From Knoxdaviesia capensis (Eukaryota > Ascomycota > Sordariomycetes > Microascales > Gondwanamycetaceae): a stretch of 29,017 nucleotides of DNA. Positions 19,955-29,017 of this stretch are shown piece by piece (the first letter of the stretch is position 1; each line of letters begins with the position of its first letter). Made by a program: the position numbers and the translations under genes. Where the stretch lies: the NCBI GenBank assembly GCA_001510575.1, contig LNGK01000023.1:1-29017 (forward strand). Reading direction: 5' to 3'. The notes below the pieces were generated by a model. That model was not told the DNA's origin. It did no database searches and saw only the letters and a program-made list of their open reading frames with translations.

Positions 19955-20830
19955 ATCGTAGACCTAATAATAATATTTAATACCTATTTAAAGGTATATT
20001 ACGATTTATTTCGTTTTATTTTTCCTATCTTAGTATTTTAGTTTTTCCGTTTTTTTAGTAAAATCTTAGACCTAATAATAAAATTTAGTACCTATCTAAA
20101 GGCTTAATACGATTTACCTCGTTTTTATTTTTATATTTTAGTTTTCTAGTTTTTTAATTTTTTTTAGTTTTTTAGTTTTTTAGCATTTTAGCATTTTAGT
20201 ATTTTAGTATTTTAACATTTTAGTTTTTTAGTTTTTTAGTTTTTTAGTTTTCTAGTATTTTAGTTTTCTAGTTTTCTAGTTTTCTAGCTTTCTATTTTTC
20301 TAGTTTTTTAGTATTTTAGCATTTTATTTACTTAGTATTCTATATTTATAATTTTCTAGATTTAGATTTCTAGATTTCTAGATTTCTAGCTATTTCGGGT
20401 TTTTAGCTTATTAGTTTTTAAGTTATTAAATATACCGAAATTACACGTATATTAATAATAATATTTAAAGGCTTAATACGATTTACCTCGTTTTTATTTT
20501 TATATTTTAGTTTTCTAGTTTTTCACTTTTTCAGTATTTCAGCATTTTAGCATTTCAGCATTTCAGTTTTCCAGTTTTTCAGTTTTTCAGTTTTTTAGTT
20601 TTTTAGTTTTTCAGTTTTTTAGTTTTTCAGTTTTTTAGTTTTTTAGTTTTTTAGTTTTTTAGTACTTTAGCATTTCATTTACTTAGAATTCTAGACTTAT
20701 AATTTTTTAGATTTCTAGATTTCTAGCTTCTTCGGGTTTTTAGCTTTTTAGTTTTTTAGGTTTTTAAGTAAACCGAAATTATAGGTATATTAATAATAAT
20801 ATCTAAAGGCTTAACTTAATTTAGTTTATC
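19955..20830 (+). repeat. Triplicated block with (TTTTAG)-like tracts
   Basis: Three related blocks start near 19,955, 20,060 and 20,449, each with CTTAATACGATTTACCTCG or a variant followed by a T-rich run. Two of them continue into long TTTTAG/TTTTCTAG tracts (about 20,130-20,300 and 20,505-20,680), then an ATTTCTAGATTTCTAGC segment and ACCGAAATTA-GTATATTAATAATAATAT. Block spacing is about 340-375 bases. The tract at 20,525-20,640 keeps many TTTTTCAG words, while the first has TTTTTTAG, so the second is less RIP-mutated. Confidence 0.8.
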
Positions 20831-20849
20831 TTAGGCCTTATAATAATAT

Positions 20850-23660
20850 TAATCTTAAGGCGATATCTAAACTTATATTAATATAATTAATTCTAAATAT
20901 TATACGTTATACTATCTAATATACTCTCTAAATTAGGCCTAACGCTTAAAATATTTATTACGATATTAGGTCTTACCTTTATCTTCTTTTAGAAAATACC
21001 CCTAAGAAATATATAAGATACCTAAGAAATATATATATTAATAAATATAAATCCTACTCTAATAACGAATATAACCTTAATATACTCCTATTATATAACG
21101 ATACTAGTATAAAACGCGAATACTATCTTAAGCCTAATCGTATACTCTTACCTAGCCTACCTAGCCTTTCTACTTAGAAACTAAGCTATAGCCTAAAGAT
21201 CGCTTAGCCTATCCTCTATAGTATTAGGCTCGACTTCCCCTAAAGTACCCTATAAGCTCTAAAAAATACCTAAGAACCTATCTATATTAAGTAATTAAGC
21301 GACTATTATTAACCGCTAGAAGAGCTTATTCCCGTATATATAATTAGCTCTACGAGATTACTACCGATTATATAAAGCTAATAGAAGCCTATATATATAG
21401 TAGGTACTATAATCTTATATTACTATAAAAGTACTACGTATTCGGCCTAGCGCCTAGGATACCTAGTTAATTAACTAGATAAGGTCTTAGTAACTCGTAT
21501 ATTTATAGATAGGATTACTTAACGGAGTCCTTAGGTTAAGATAAACTATATAGGACTCGCGCTACTAAGTAAAGATCGGTTTTAACTAAAGCTATCTTTC
21601 TCTATCGTTAATATCGCCGATAGACTCTATTATAGAAGGCCCGGAATACTTACTAAGAGTAGATATATACCGGGCTACTACCTCTATACTATCGAGCCTA
21701 GCTAATAGGTCCTATCTACTAACTATATTAGTAAGTACTTCGGGCCTATCTTAGCTTTCCTATAGCTTCTAGCGGGGTTTATAGACTAATAGATATTTTC
21801 GGGTTAATAGGATCGGTACCCCTAGGCTCGCCGCTAAGGCCGAGGTCGACTTTAGCTTTTTATCGCCTATATATATATTATTAACTATATTAATCTCCGC
21901 TAAAAGGTCTAACTATAGCTAAGTCTTACCCTTATAAATATTATAGCTTTTATCCCTAAGGGAATATACGATATCGGTTTAGTCTATCTCGAAATTAATA
22001 ATACGCCGTCGGTACCCCTACGTATTTATTAATCGCTTTATCGGGGCGGTTATACCGCTATACTATAAAATAAGCGCTAGTAATATAATAGATAAACTAG
22101 GGGAACTATCGCGCCCCGCCCGCCCCGATTCTTATATAAACTCCCGGATTATCTTTAAGTAATTAATATAAACTACTAACTATATATTAGGTATATTAAT
22201 ACTAATACCTAAGATATAAGTAGTAACGATAACCCCTACCTAGGACGTTCGCTATTTATCTAATAAGATAGCTTTCTACTTAGTACTCCCTACGTCGCTA
22301 TAAAAGTAAGGATAGGCTAGTATCTAGGTAATCTCTATTATATTAGATACTATACCGTAATATACGATCGTTCTTATAAGACTACTAAGGGCTTCCTATA
22401 CCCGGGCTAGTACTATCTTAACGATTAACTTACTATCGCCTCTTAAGCTACCCTAGATAACACGATAGGAGATATTAGGCTAAGAAGTATATATTATAAA
22501 AGTTAAAAACGTAATAGGTACGCCTAAGCGAACCTTTAACTCTTTATAGTCCTATATAGATAAAGTTACGCTATATAAGGAGATCTATACTCGTAAGGAA
22601 TATAAGAGCTTACTTAAAGATAGAAGATCTTATTAAAATAAGGAGTTAGCGTCGAGTAAGTAATAGTATTCGTTAAAGGCGATACGTCTAAGGTAACCGC
22701 CTAATTAGAGCTAGGTAAGGAAGGCCCGAAACCGCGATATTAAAGCTATCTCGGGGGTTACGAAGATTAGACCCCTCTTTACTATATAAACTTCCTTATT
22801 CTAAAAGTATACTATAGGAATACGTAGATCGCTATAGCGTCTTAGTATATCCGCCTAGAGTACTATATATAAGTAAACGATAATAGTATAATACTAATTC
22901 CGTTTAATAAACGCTAGAAAAAAGAATAATAGAGACTTTCCTAAGCCCGTCCCCGCGATCTATAAGATATTATCGTTACTAAATAGTATCCGCCTTAATA
23001 CTACTTACTACCTAAGACGAAACTACGCCTAGGGATCCCCTAATATTATTTATAGTTCCCCTAATAACTAGGAGGTATTTATTTCGGTTATAACTATATC
23101 CGGTCCGCTTATATCGGTAGACCTAGTTAGATTAATTACGTTACCTATCGACGACCGGGGTAATACTTATATATAGCTTACGTTATTATAGAGATTAATA
23201 AATTTAGTTAGTACCGAGACTAAGTTAGCCTTAGCTTTAACCGTATTACTAATATAGATATACTCTACTATAGCCCCTATATCCGATATTATCTAGTTCT
23301 AAGTTACTCTAGGACGGATCGTTATCTATAGCGGTAATAAATAAACTACTATCGTTATTCTAGGTATATCCGTAGTATTACTAATAATAGACGTAGGACG
23401 AATCGTAGTCTACGGCGGTAATAGATAAACTACTATCGTTATTCTAGGTATATTCGTAGTATTACTAATCCTATTATAGTAGAATCTTAATATATCCTAG
23501 TTATCCCTATTACTATTATCTTTATTTATTATAAAGGGTTCCTTACTACTACTATTAGATTAGCCTAGGAGAACGGTCTCGATAACCGTAATATTAGACT
23601 ACCTCGGGACTATAGGTAGCTAGTAATATCTAACTACGGAAAAAATCTACCTGGGGGTCT
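20850..23660 (-). pseudogene. RecQ-family DNA helicase relic (telomere-linked type)
   Basis: An SF2 DNA helicase killed by RIP. One minus-strand register runs from about 23,660 to about 20,850 (some 930 codons) with TAA/TAG codons but no net frameshift that I found. Landmarks in order: a pre-helicase segment reading LRRILFSNDN; motif I/Walker A GTGLGKSLLFFF (22,933-22,953); VTPEIALI; motif II as NEYY (about 22,660-22,674) where DECH is expected; YFYSDVGS (about 22,282-22,312); motif V GVIVTTYILGISI (about 22,198-22,240); and motif VI ESGRAGRDS (22,102-22,131), fully preserved and diagnostic for RecQ. A basic GYRRRIINFE segment follows, where family members have a Cys-containing zinc region, now lacking cysteines. 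The long extensions on both sides resemble large fungal telomere-linked RecQ proteins, from my knowledge of the family. RIP implies that it was multicopy. Confidence 0.88.
23311..23478 (-). repeat. Two 84-bp direct repeats in the helicase N-terminal part
   Basis: AGGACGGATCG at 23,311 and AGGACGAATCG at 23,395 begin two near-identical 84-base copies, each encoding 28 codons in the helicase register (SNTTNIPRITIVVYLLP and SNTTDIPRITIVVYLLP). It is an in-frame internal duplication, so the gene was probably coding when it arose. Confidence 0.85.
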
Positions 23661-24560
23661 AGTATATAGTTAAGCGGACTAACGGGCTAGCTAGCTAGTA
23701 CTAATTCGAGCTAGTAATAGAAAGCTCTCCCTAGGGGTCTCCTACTTAAGATTATTATACGTCGTAAGGGCGGACTAGCGGCTCCTCGGTTAACTAGCGA
23801 CGAAATACGATAGGTAGACGGGTAATACTCGTGGCCGATACTATAGATAATACCGAGAATAAAGTTAGTATATATTAAAATAAAACCTATCACTAGTATT
23901 ACTTCCTATACCTATTACTAGTATTACTTATAAGAAAACTCTCTAATACTAACTACCGGGCTTTCGGTTAGCTAGCGGCGAACGGTTATAGGGAGACGGG
24001 AAGTATCTAGTTTTCTCGCCTTAGTTACTCTCCCGATAGCCGCTAGTCTCTTATCTAGTCGACGGTAGACGGTAATAAGCGGATAGGAAGGGTCCCGAGT
24101 CCTAATTAAACTAACTACTATAGGGCTATTAGCTACTAGGCGAGGGGTTTACTCGCGTTAGGCCGGGAGGGGGGTATTCGTAGCCGACGCTATAGATAAT
24201 ACCGGGAATAAAGTTAGTATATATTAAAATAAAACCTATTACTAGTATTACTTATAGGAAAACTCTCTAATACCGACTACTAGGCTTTCGGTTAGCTAGT
24301 AGTAAACGGTTATAGGGAGACGGGAAGTATTTAGTTTTCTCACCTTAGTTACTTTCCCGATAGCCGCTAGTCTCTTATCTAGTTAACGGCGGACGGTAAT
24401 AAGAGGACGGGAAGGGTCCCGAGTCCTAATTAAACTAACTACCGTAGGGGCTACCTAGCCCTTAGTCTACTCGCGTTAGGCCGGGAGGGGGGTATTCGTA
24501 GCCGATATTACGGTTAGCTAGTAGCGAATAGTAATAAGATAACGGGCACCTATAGTAAGC
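23661..24560 (-). pseudogene. Probable N-terminal part of the helicase relic with ~324-bp repeats
   Basis: Upstream, in gene sense, of the helicase. A ~324-base direct repeat (starts 23,935 and 24,259; 108 codons) occurs twice, with a partial third at about 23,830-23,934. A 60-codon stop-free stretch at 23,711-23,893 opens with GTG, not ATG, and reads a different register from the helicase domain. So either an indel or intron separates them, or this is not part of the gene. A tyrosine/serine/arginine-rich piece GHEYYPSTYRISSLV is readable. No domain recognised; cysteine- or histidine-based zinc fingers would be invisible after RIP. Confidence 0.4.
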
Positions 24561-24564
24561 GATA

Positions 24565-24665
24565 ATAAATCGAGAAGAAGAAGAAGAAGATTAATAACCG
24601 ACTTAGAAGTAAAGCGACGATAAGTTAAGAAGAAGAAGAAGATTAAGAAAAGGGGAAAAGGTCTT
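24565..24665 (+). repeat. GAA/AGA-rich low-complexity stretch
   Basis: Two GAAGAAGAAGAAG runs (about 24,570-24,588 and 24,629-24,645) in a purine-rich segment. A run of nine C follows at about 24,704-24,712. Confidence 0.8.
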
Positions 24666-24723
24666 TACTTAATAGAAAGATCGACCGATACCTTATAAAA
24701 TCACCCCCCCCCTCTCCTCCCTA

Positions 24724-24967
24724 GCCGCTCTAGGAGAACCAGCTATAGCCGACTACTACTATTAACCTATATCATTTAAGGAAGGCCGCTCTAGGAGAAC
24801 TAGCTATAGCCGACTACTACTATTAACCTATATTATTTAAGGAAGGCCGCTCTAAGAGAACTAGCTATAGCTAACTACTACTATTAACCTATATTATTTT
24901 ATAAAGGCCGCTCTAGGAGAACTAGCTATAGCTAACTACTACTATTAACCTATATTATTTAATAAAG
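24724..24967 (+). repeat. Four 61-bp tandem repeats
   Basis: GCCGCTCTAGGAGAACTAGC starts at 24,724, 24,785, 24,846 and 24,907, spaced exactly 61. Each unit continues CTATAGC, CTACTACTATTAACCTATAT. The first copy keeps CCAGC and ATATCATTT; the others read CTAGC and ATATTATTT, which are CA-to-TA changes. Confidence 0.95.
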
Positions 24968-25039
24968 CTATATAATTTATCTATCGTTCCTAACTTAACT
25001 CGAGAACCGAAGAAAAAAAAATAACCTTATTAGGAGTAA

Positions 25040-25270
25040 GTATATAAGTAGGTAAAAGTAAAGTTTACTACGGGTAAATATAGATTAGGTATATATATAA
25101 GTAGGTAAAGGTAAAGTTTACTATAGGTAAATATAGATTAGGTATATATATAAGTAGGTAAAGGTAAAGTTTACTACGGGTAAATATAGATTAGGTATAT
25201 ATAAGTAGGTAAAGGTAAAGTTTACTACGGGTAAATATAGGGTAAGGTTTACTACGGGTAAATATAGATA
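25040..25270 (+). repeat. Four to five ~53-bp tandem repeats
   Basis: AAGTAGGTAAAGGTAAAGTT starts at about 25,046, 25,099, 25,152 and 25,203 (spacing 53, 53, 51), followed by TACTACGGGTAAATATAG. A fifth, shorter piece (GGTAAGGTTTACTACGGG) ends the array. Confidence 0.93.
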
Positions 25271-25350
25271 TAAAGAATATAAATAAGTAGCTAGCCGAAA
25301 AAAATAAAATCTCCTAATTAGGAAATAATCTAGATTTTTAATTATAGCTC

Positions 25351-25525
25351 GTATCTAAAAGGTATACGTTTTTACTTATTTTTTAGTAGCGTAAGTCGAA
25401 TTACTTATTTTTACTATATTAAATAAATAAAATACCTAAATTTTTCTAGGTATAGACCCCCCCTAGCGGACTTAGCTCTACTAAACCGTTAGTAGCTTAA
25501 TAAGGGGGAAAAATAAAAAGAAAAC
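25351..25525 (-). mobile_element. Solitary copy of the inverted-repeat element end
   Basis: GTATCTAAAAGGTATACGTT through CTAGCGGACT matches the right arm at 15,660-15,794 almost base for base in the same orientation, and continues more weakly past GCGGACT as CTCTACTAAACCGTTAGTAG and TAATAAGGGGG. No matching left end was found between 20,000 and 25,350, so it is a solo or truncated end. It shows the arm is a dispersed repeat. Confidence 0.85.
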
Positions 25526-25529
25526 TAGA

Positions 25530-26560
25530 TAGACCCTTATATACTAGATCTAGCTAGCCCTATAGGGCTAGATAGTAGCGCTATATCTACCTATACCGAT
25601 ATATCCGAAAGTTCTATAATCGTACTAAGCCGATATATACTATAAAAAGTTACTTAAGGAATAGTAGATATATTAAAATATTCTATATTAATATTAGAAC
25701 TACTAGAAGCCTCTAAAAAATTTATAAAGGATCTTAGCTAATATAGTAACCTTATATCTATTAATATATATCGTACGCCTTAAGAACTATAGTATAGAGT
25801 TATCTATTAAGCTATCCGCTATAGGATACTCTAGTTATCCTAGAGCTTACTACCTTAACTAGAAAAGATTATTAAAACGCTATTTATCTATTACTTACGC
25901 TATAATTAATAGACGCTAGAGAAGCTTCTAGTCCTACGAGTAGATACTACGCTCTTCTCTTAGGTATAAGGCGTATAGAAACCTATACGATAGATAGCTA
26001 CTAAGTACTAGGTTTAGATATTAATCCCGAATAGTAGTTACTAAACTTTTAATAGTCTTTATAATCGGTACTAAGTTATAAAGAATATATAACGCTAATA
26101 TAATTATATACCGTATACTAACTATCGTATACGATATATATCGGCGTTCTAAGACTTAAAAGACTTTTATAAAATCCTTTTACGTAGCCCGCTACTTACT
26201 AAGGGCTACTACCTAGATATCGCTCGTAGGGGACTTAGGGCTACTAATAGCCTATATTAAGGGGCTTAAACCTCGGATTCTATCTAGGAGTAGCGGTAGC
26301 TAGGTACCTCTATTAAGGGCGACCTAGAATAATACCTAACGTAATAAGCTAAGTTCTAGCGATAGGATCGTATATCTAGTATTACTAATAGGAGATTTAA
26401 CTAAACTAGACCGTAACGAGGTTAGATTAATAACGTCTAGGCCTTAAGTTAGGGTTAATAGGGCTTAAGTTAGATTAGCTAGAAATCATTAGTATTCTTA
26501 GGGCTAAGGATATATTAGAATTAGCTATCTAAGTAATTTAGAGAGTATAGGTTAAAAAAT
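25530..26560 (+). pseudogene. Unrecognised coding-like relic, strand uncertain
   Basis: From about 25,690 to 26,260 a plus-strand register contains only TAA/TAG stops of RIP type and stretches such as LLRSPLLTKGYYLDIA (about 26,180-26,230). The minus strand also offers a fairly open register with RTRSFSSVY. I cannot choose between the strands or name a family. The last 100 bases repeat TTAAGTTAG words (26,443-26,475). Nothing else is seen here. Confidence 0.25.
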
Positions 26561-26599
26561 AGAAATATAAAGAGAATAAGAGGGAAGAGTAGGAGAAGA

Positions 26600-26840
26600 T
26601 TTTTTTAAGGTTTAGGTTAAATATTACTTAAGGAAGGTAGTCTTTTATAGGAAGACTTTTAAGGTTTAGGTTAACGTTATTTAAGGAAGGTACTTATATA
26701 GTAACCTAACTTTTATAGAAGGTACGTCTTTTATAAGAAGACTTTTAAGGTTTAGGTTAACGTTACTTAAGGAAGGTACTTATATAGTAACCTAACTTTT
26801 ATAGAAGGTACTTCTATAGTAACCTAACTTTTCTTTTTCT
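26600..26840 (+). repeat. Irregular minisatellite (AAGGTTTAGGTTAACGTTA)
   Basis: AAGGTTTAGGTTAA occurs at 26,607, 26,661 and 26,747, with ACTTAAGGAAGGTAC, TATATAGTAACCTAAC and TTTTATAGAAGGTAC between. Spacings of 54 and 86 show units of unequal length. Confidence 0.85.
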
Positions 26841-26954
26841 CTTCTATATTTCTTTTCTCTTCTTATATTACTATTTTTTATTCTATATTTATTTTCTCTT
26901 CTTAAGTTACTATTTTTTAAAATAGAGGTAAATAACCTTAGATACTTTATCCTT

Positions 26955-27565
26955 AATACTAAGATAGAAACCCTAATTTACGTATTATACTACTACGCCG
27001 TTACTAACGGCTCGGCACGTAAGTATCTCGCTAAGTATCGCGATATTATTTCTACTAATAATCGCTAAATTATTCTTAACTAGATTTACTAATTAAATCT
27101 TATTAAATATAAGGACGAGTATAGCGACCGATTTATACTAGAACTTAGCGGGCGAGTAGCTTAAGCTAGTCTCGGCCTACCTAGAAATAACGGTATTAGA
27201 TATAATACCTATAGCTTTTTTATAGTAGTACTTCCTTATATAAAGGCCTATTATAAGGCTAAATATAAGTAGTAAAACCCTATAGGCGTATATAGGGTCT
27301 TAGGGCTAGGAGGAGATATAAAAAAAAAGAAAGCGCGCGCGGAAGAGAATCTTCCGTAGATAGGGGGGCTCCTATACTAGCGGCTATTCCCGTTAGGGCG
27401 GCTATTAGGCTACTACTAAGTTACTTAACCTAGTAAGTCTACTTTAATCGTATTATTTAGTATATATTATTCTAATATACTTTTAGCTACTATTACTTCT
27501 ACGCCGCTATCCCTAACGGAGCCCGCCCTAACCGAGCCCGCCTTAACCGAGCCCTTTATCTCTCC
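26955..27565 (+). pseudogene. Unrecognised protein relic with an LTEPA repeat
   Basis: A plus-strand register starting near 26,979 reads coherently with few stops: YLAKYRDIISTNN, then LIKYKDEYSDRFILELSGRV, LPRNNGIRYNTYSFFIVV and LPYIKAYYKAKYK. It then passes a lysine/arginine-rich part (27,318-27,345) and reaches three tandem LTEP-A units at about 27,520-27,560 made by an 18-base DNA repeat (GAGCCCGCCCTAACC type). After 27,570 stops accumulate and the register closes. I do not recognise the family. The conserved-looking register is moderate evidence for former coding. Confidence 0.4.
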
Positions 27566-27619
27566 TACTAAGTAATCCCCTAATATTTATACGATCGAAT
27601 AGTAACTTAGCGTTATTAA

Positions 27620-28690
27620 ATAATAAAATATTTATTTTATAAGTTCTTAGGGATATATAATTTATTAAAACCTCTAAAGAAGGCGTACGTAATAAAAAAA
27701 TATATACTTAGGGTATATATATTAAGAACTATATATCGACCTAGAAGCTAAAGAATATAATCCGTAAGAAGAGTAGCCGTAGGTAGATCGAGGTTTCCGA
27801 TCTAATACTATATACCCTAGAGTAAGCGGTTAAACCGGTAGCTATTAATAACCTATACGACCGCTATTATATTCTAAAGGGAACTAAATAGTCGCTAGTA
27901 TACTATAGCCCCTATAGTATATAGTTCGCGGGGTATACTATAGCGGAAGTAGCTAGATCCCGGCTCTAGCTATCTACCTCGTTAGAATTTTCTAAAAAGG
28001 GAATATACCTCCTAAGTAATTATCGCTAAAGTAATAAAGCCTCTACTAGCTAGGTACGGAGAGTCTACTTCGTTATATAGAAGCCTATACGGGTAGTAAG
28101 CGGAGTAAGACGTTATATATTATATTAAGAAATATATTATATTAGCTTAGATAGCCTCCTTAGAGGGGGGTAGATATAATAAGATCGGGGGTATACTATA
28201 GATAGAGTTTCTAACTAGTATATAATATAGGCGGGCTAGATTAGGGACGGTATATTATAGCGTAGGGTACCGCTCTAATTATATAAGGTATAATATCGTA
28301 TACTATAGATAACCGGGCGGGGGGCTATAGCTAGGCGGTAATCTCGGGAGGTTATCGGCGTATAGTACTTATTATTAGGAGTTATCTAAGGATTTTAACT
28401 AGGCCTCGATCTAGGTAACGGTCTTAACGGACTTAGTAAGACTAGGAACCGTTATATTTATAGGAATAGCTATAGCTAATAATACTCCCTTAAGAAACTA
28501 AAGCTATACTTTAATATCGCTAGATAGCTAACTAGAATACGACGTAGAGTTATCTTTATAAATAGCCTATCCGTCTTACGTACTAGACTTAATTTAAGAG
28601 GCGGGAGGATTAGTAGATAAAGTAGAGAGGGAGTTTAGGATAATAGTATCGAGTAGGTACTTAGAAGCTATTAGAGAAAAGAATAACTAA
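27620..28690 (+). pseudogene. Unrecognised coding-like relic, possibly the continuation
   Basis: A second plus-strand register (offset by one from the preceding relic) is fairly open at about 27,640-28,170, with readable pieces VKPVAINNLYDRYYILKGTK, LSTSLEFSKKGIYLLSNYR and KPIRVVSGVRRYIL. A further open part at about 28,430-28,690 reads TVLTDLVRLGTVIFIGIAIA and LVDKVEREFRIIVSSRYLEA, ending at a TAA. It could be a later exon of the same gene, with an intron or frameshift at about 27,565-27,640, or a separate gene. No motif identifies it. Confidence 0.35.
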
Positions 28691-29017
28691 TAGAGTTAGA
28701 AAGTTTACTAAAAGATATAAAAGAAATAAATAGATAAAGGAGAAAGAAAGGAGAAAGAAAGTAGAAAAGAAAAAAAAGAAAAGAAAGGAAAAAGATAGAG
28801 AAGGAAAGGGGATTAAAAAGAGAAAGAAAGGAGGAAGGACTTAAGGGAATAAAGTATATAGAAAAATATTAAAAGAAAGAGAGAAAGAGACTTAAGATAA
28901 AGAGAGAATTAAAACGAGAATTATAAAAGAGAAATATATACGAAGAAAAGAGAAAGGACTTAAGGACTTAGCTCTAAGATATAAAATAATTAAAACTTAT
29001 AAAAAAAGAAGAAGCTA
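28690..29017 (+). other. Purine-rich low-complexity tail
   Basis: Plus-strand A/G-rich sequence made of GAAAGAAAGG, AGAAAAGAAA and AAAGAGA words running to the window end. A possible untranslated region or a strand-asymmetric spacer; no gene visible. Confidence 0.7.

Noticed and set aside
23711..23893. Stop-free 60-codon stretch as an independent small gene
   Set aside because: GTG start, no upstream signals, overlaps a repeated segment of the helicase region and reads low-complexity sequence.
27520..27560. CCCTAAC units as telomere repeat
   Set aside because: They are part of an 18-base repeat (GAGCCCGCCCTAACC type) in a coding-like register, not tandem CCCTAA.
1..29017. CpG-methylation decay as the cause of the base bias
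   Set aside because: CG is abundant; CA/TG are what is missing, the opposite of CpG deamination.

Overview
ORGANISM AND BASE COMPOSITION. The window looks like a gene-free, heterochromatic stretch of a filamentous ascomycete (Pezizomycotina) genome that has been saturated by repeat-induced point mutation (RIP). CA and TG are almost absent while TA is in great excess and CG is plentiful; reading bases 219-945 I found not one CA or TG. This is the CpA-to-TpA signature of RIP, not CpG-methylation decay. It removes the codons for Cys, His, Gln, Trp and Met, removes nearly all ATG starts, and leaves only TAA/TAG stops. I see no gene likely to be functional. Species cannot be named. LAYOUT. (1) 1-347: edge of a retroelement, the first ~220 bases less mutated. 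(2) 348 to ~6,500, minus strand: a Ty3/Gypsy (Metaviridae-type) LTR retrotransposon relic with Gag, zinc knuckle, protease, reverse transcriptase, RNase H and integrase, all still in one register. (3) ~6,500-8,116: purine-rich leader, two tRNA T-arm-like motifs, otherwise nothing. (4) 8,117-13,836: about 24 units of a ~236-bp satellite; from 9,397 on two subtypes alternate strictly, giving a ~470-bp higher-order dimer. (5) ~13,914-15,850: an element with ~210-bp inverted-repeat arms whose interior is a G-rich minisatellite of 13- and 18-bp modules, ending in two TTAGGG units. (6) ~15,955-19,370: a ~395-bp tandem repeat (4 copies) with a ~27-unit array of 69/72-bp repeats inserted after copy 1. 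(7) ~19,380-20,850: coding-like debris and a triplicated block carrying (TTTTAG)-like tracts. (8) ~20,850-24,560, minus strand: a large RIP-killed RecQ-family helicase gene, with helicase motifs readable in one register, resembling the telomere-linked RecQ helicases of fungi. (9) ~24,570-25,520: short tandem arrays (GAA-rich, 4x61 bp, 4x53 bp) and a third, solitary copy of the inverted-repeat end. (10) ~25,530-29,017: unrecognised coding-like relics on the plus strand, a minisatellite and a purine-rich tail. HOW IT FITS TOGETHER. RIP acts on duplicated DNA, so retroelement, helicase and satellites were all probably multicopy. Relic reading frames are killed by transitions with no net frameshift where I followed them, so inactivation looks like RIP alone without long indel decay. 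RecQ relic, nested satellites and TTAGGG units together suggest subtelomeric origin, but that is inference. RIP load is patchy between neighbouring repeat copies, which lets the order of amplification and mutation be read in part.
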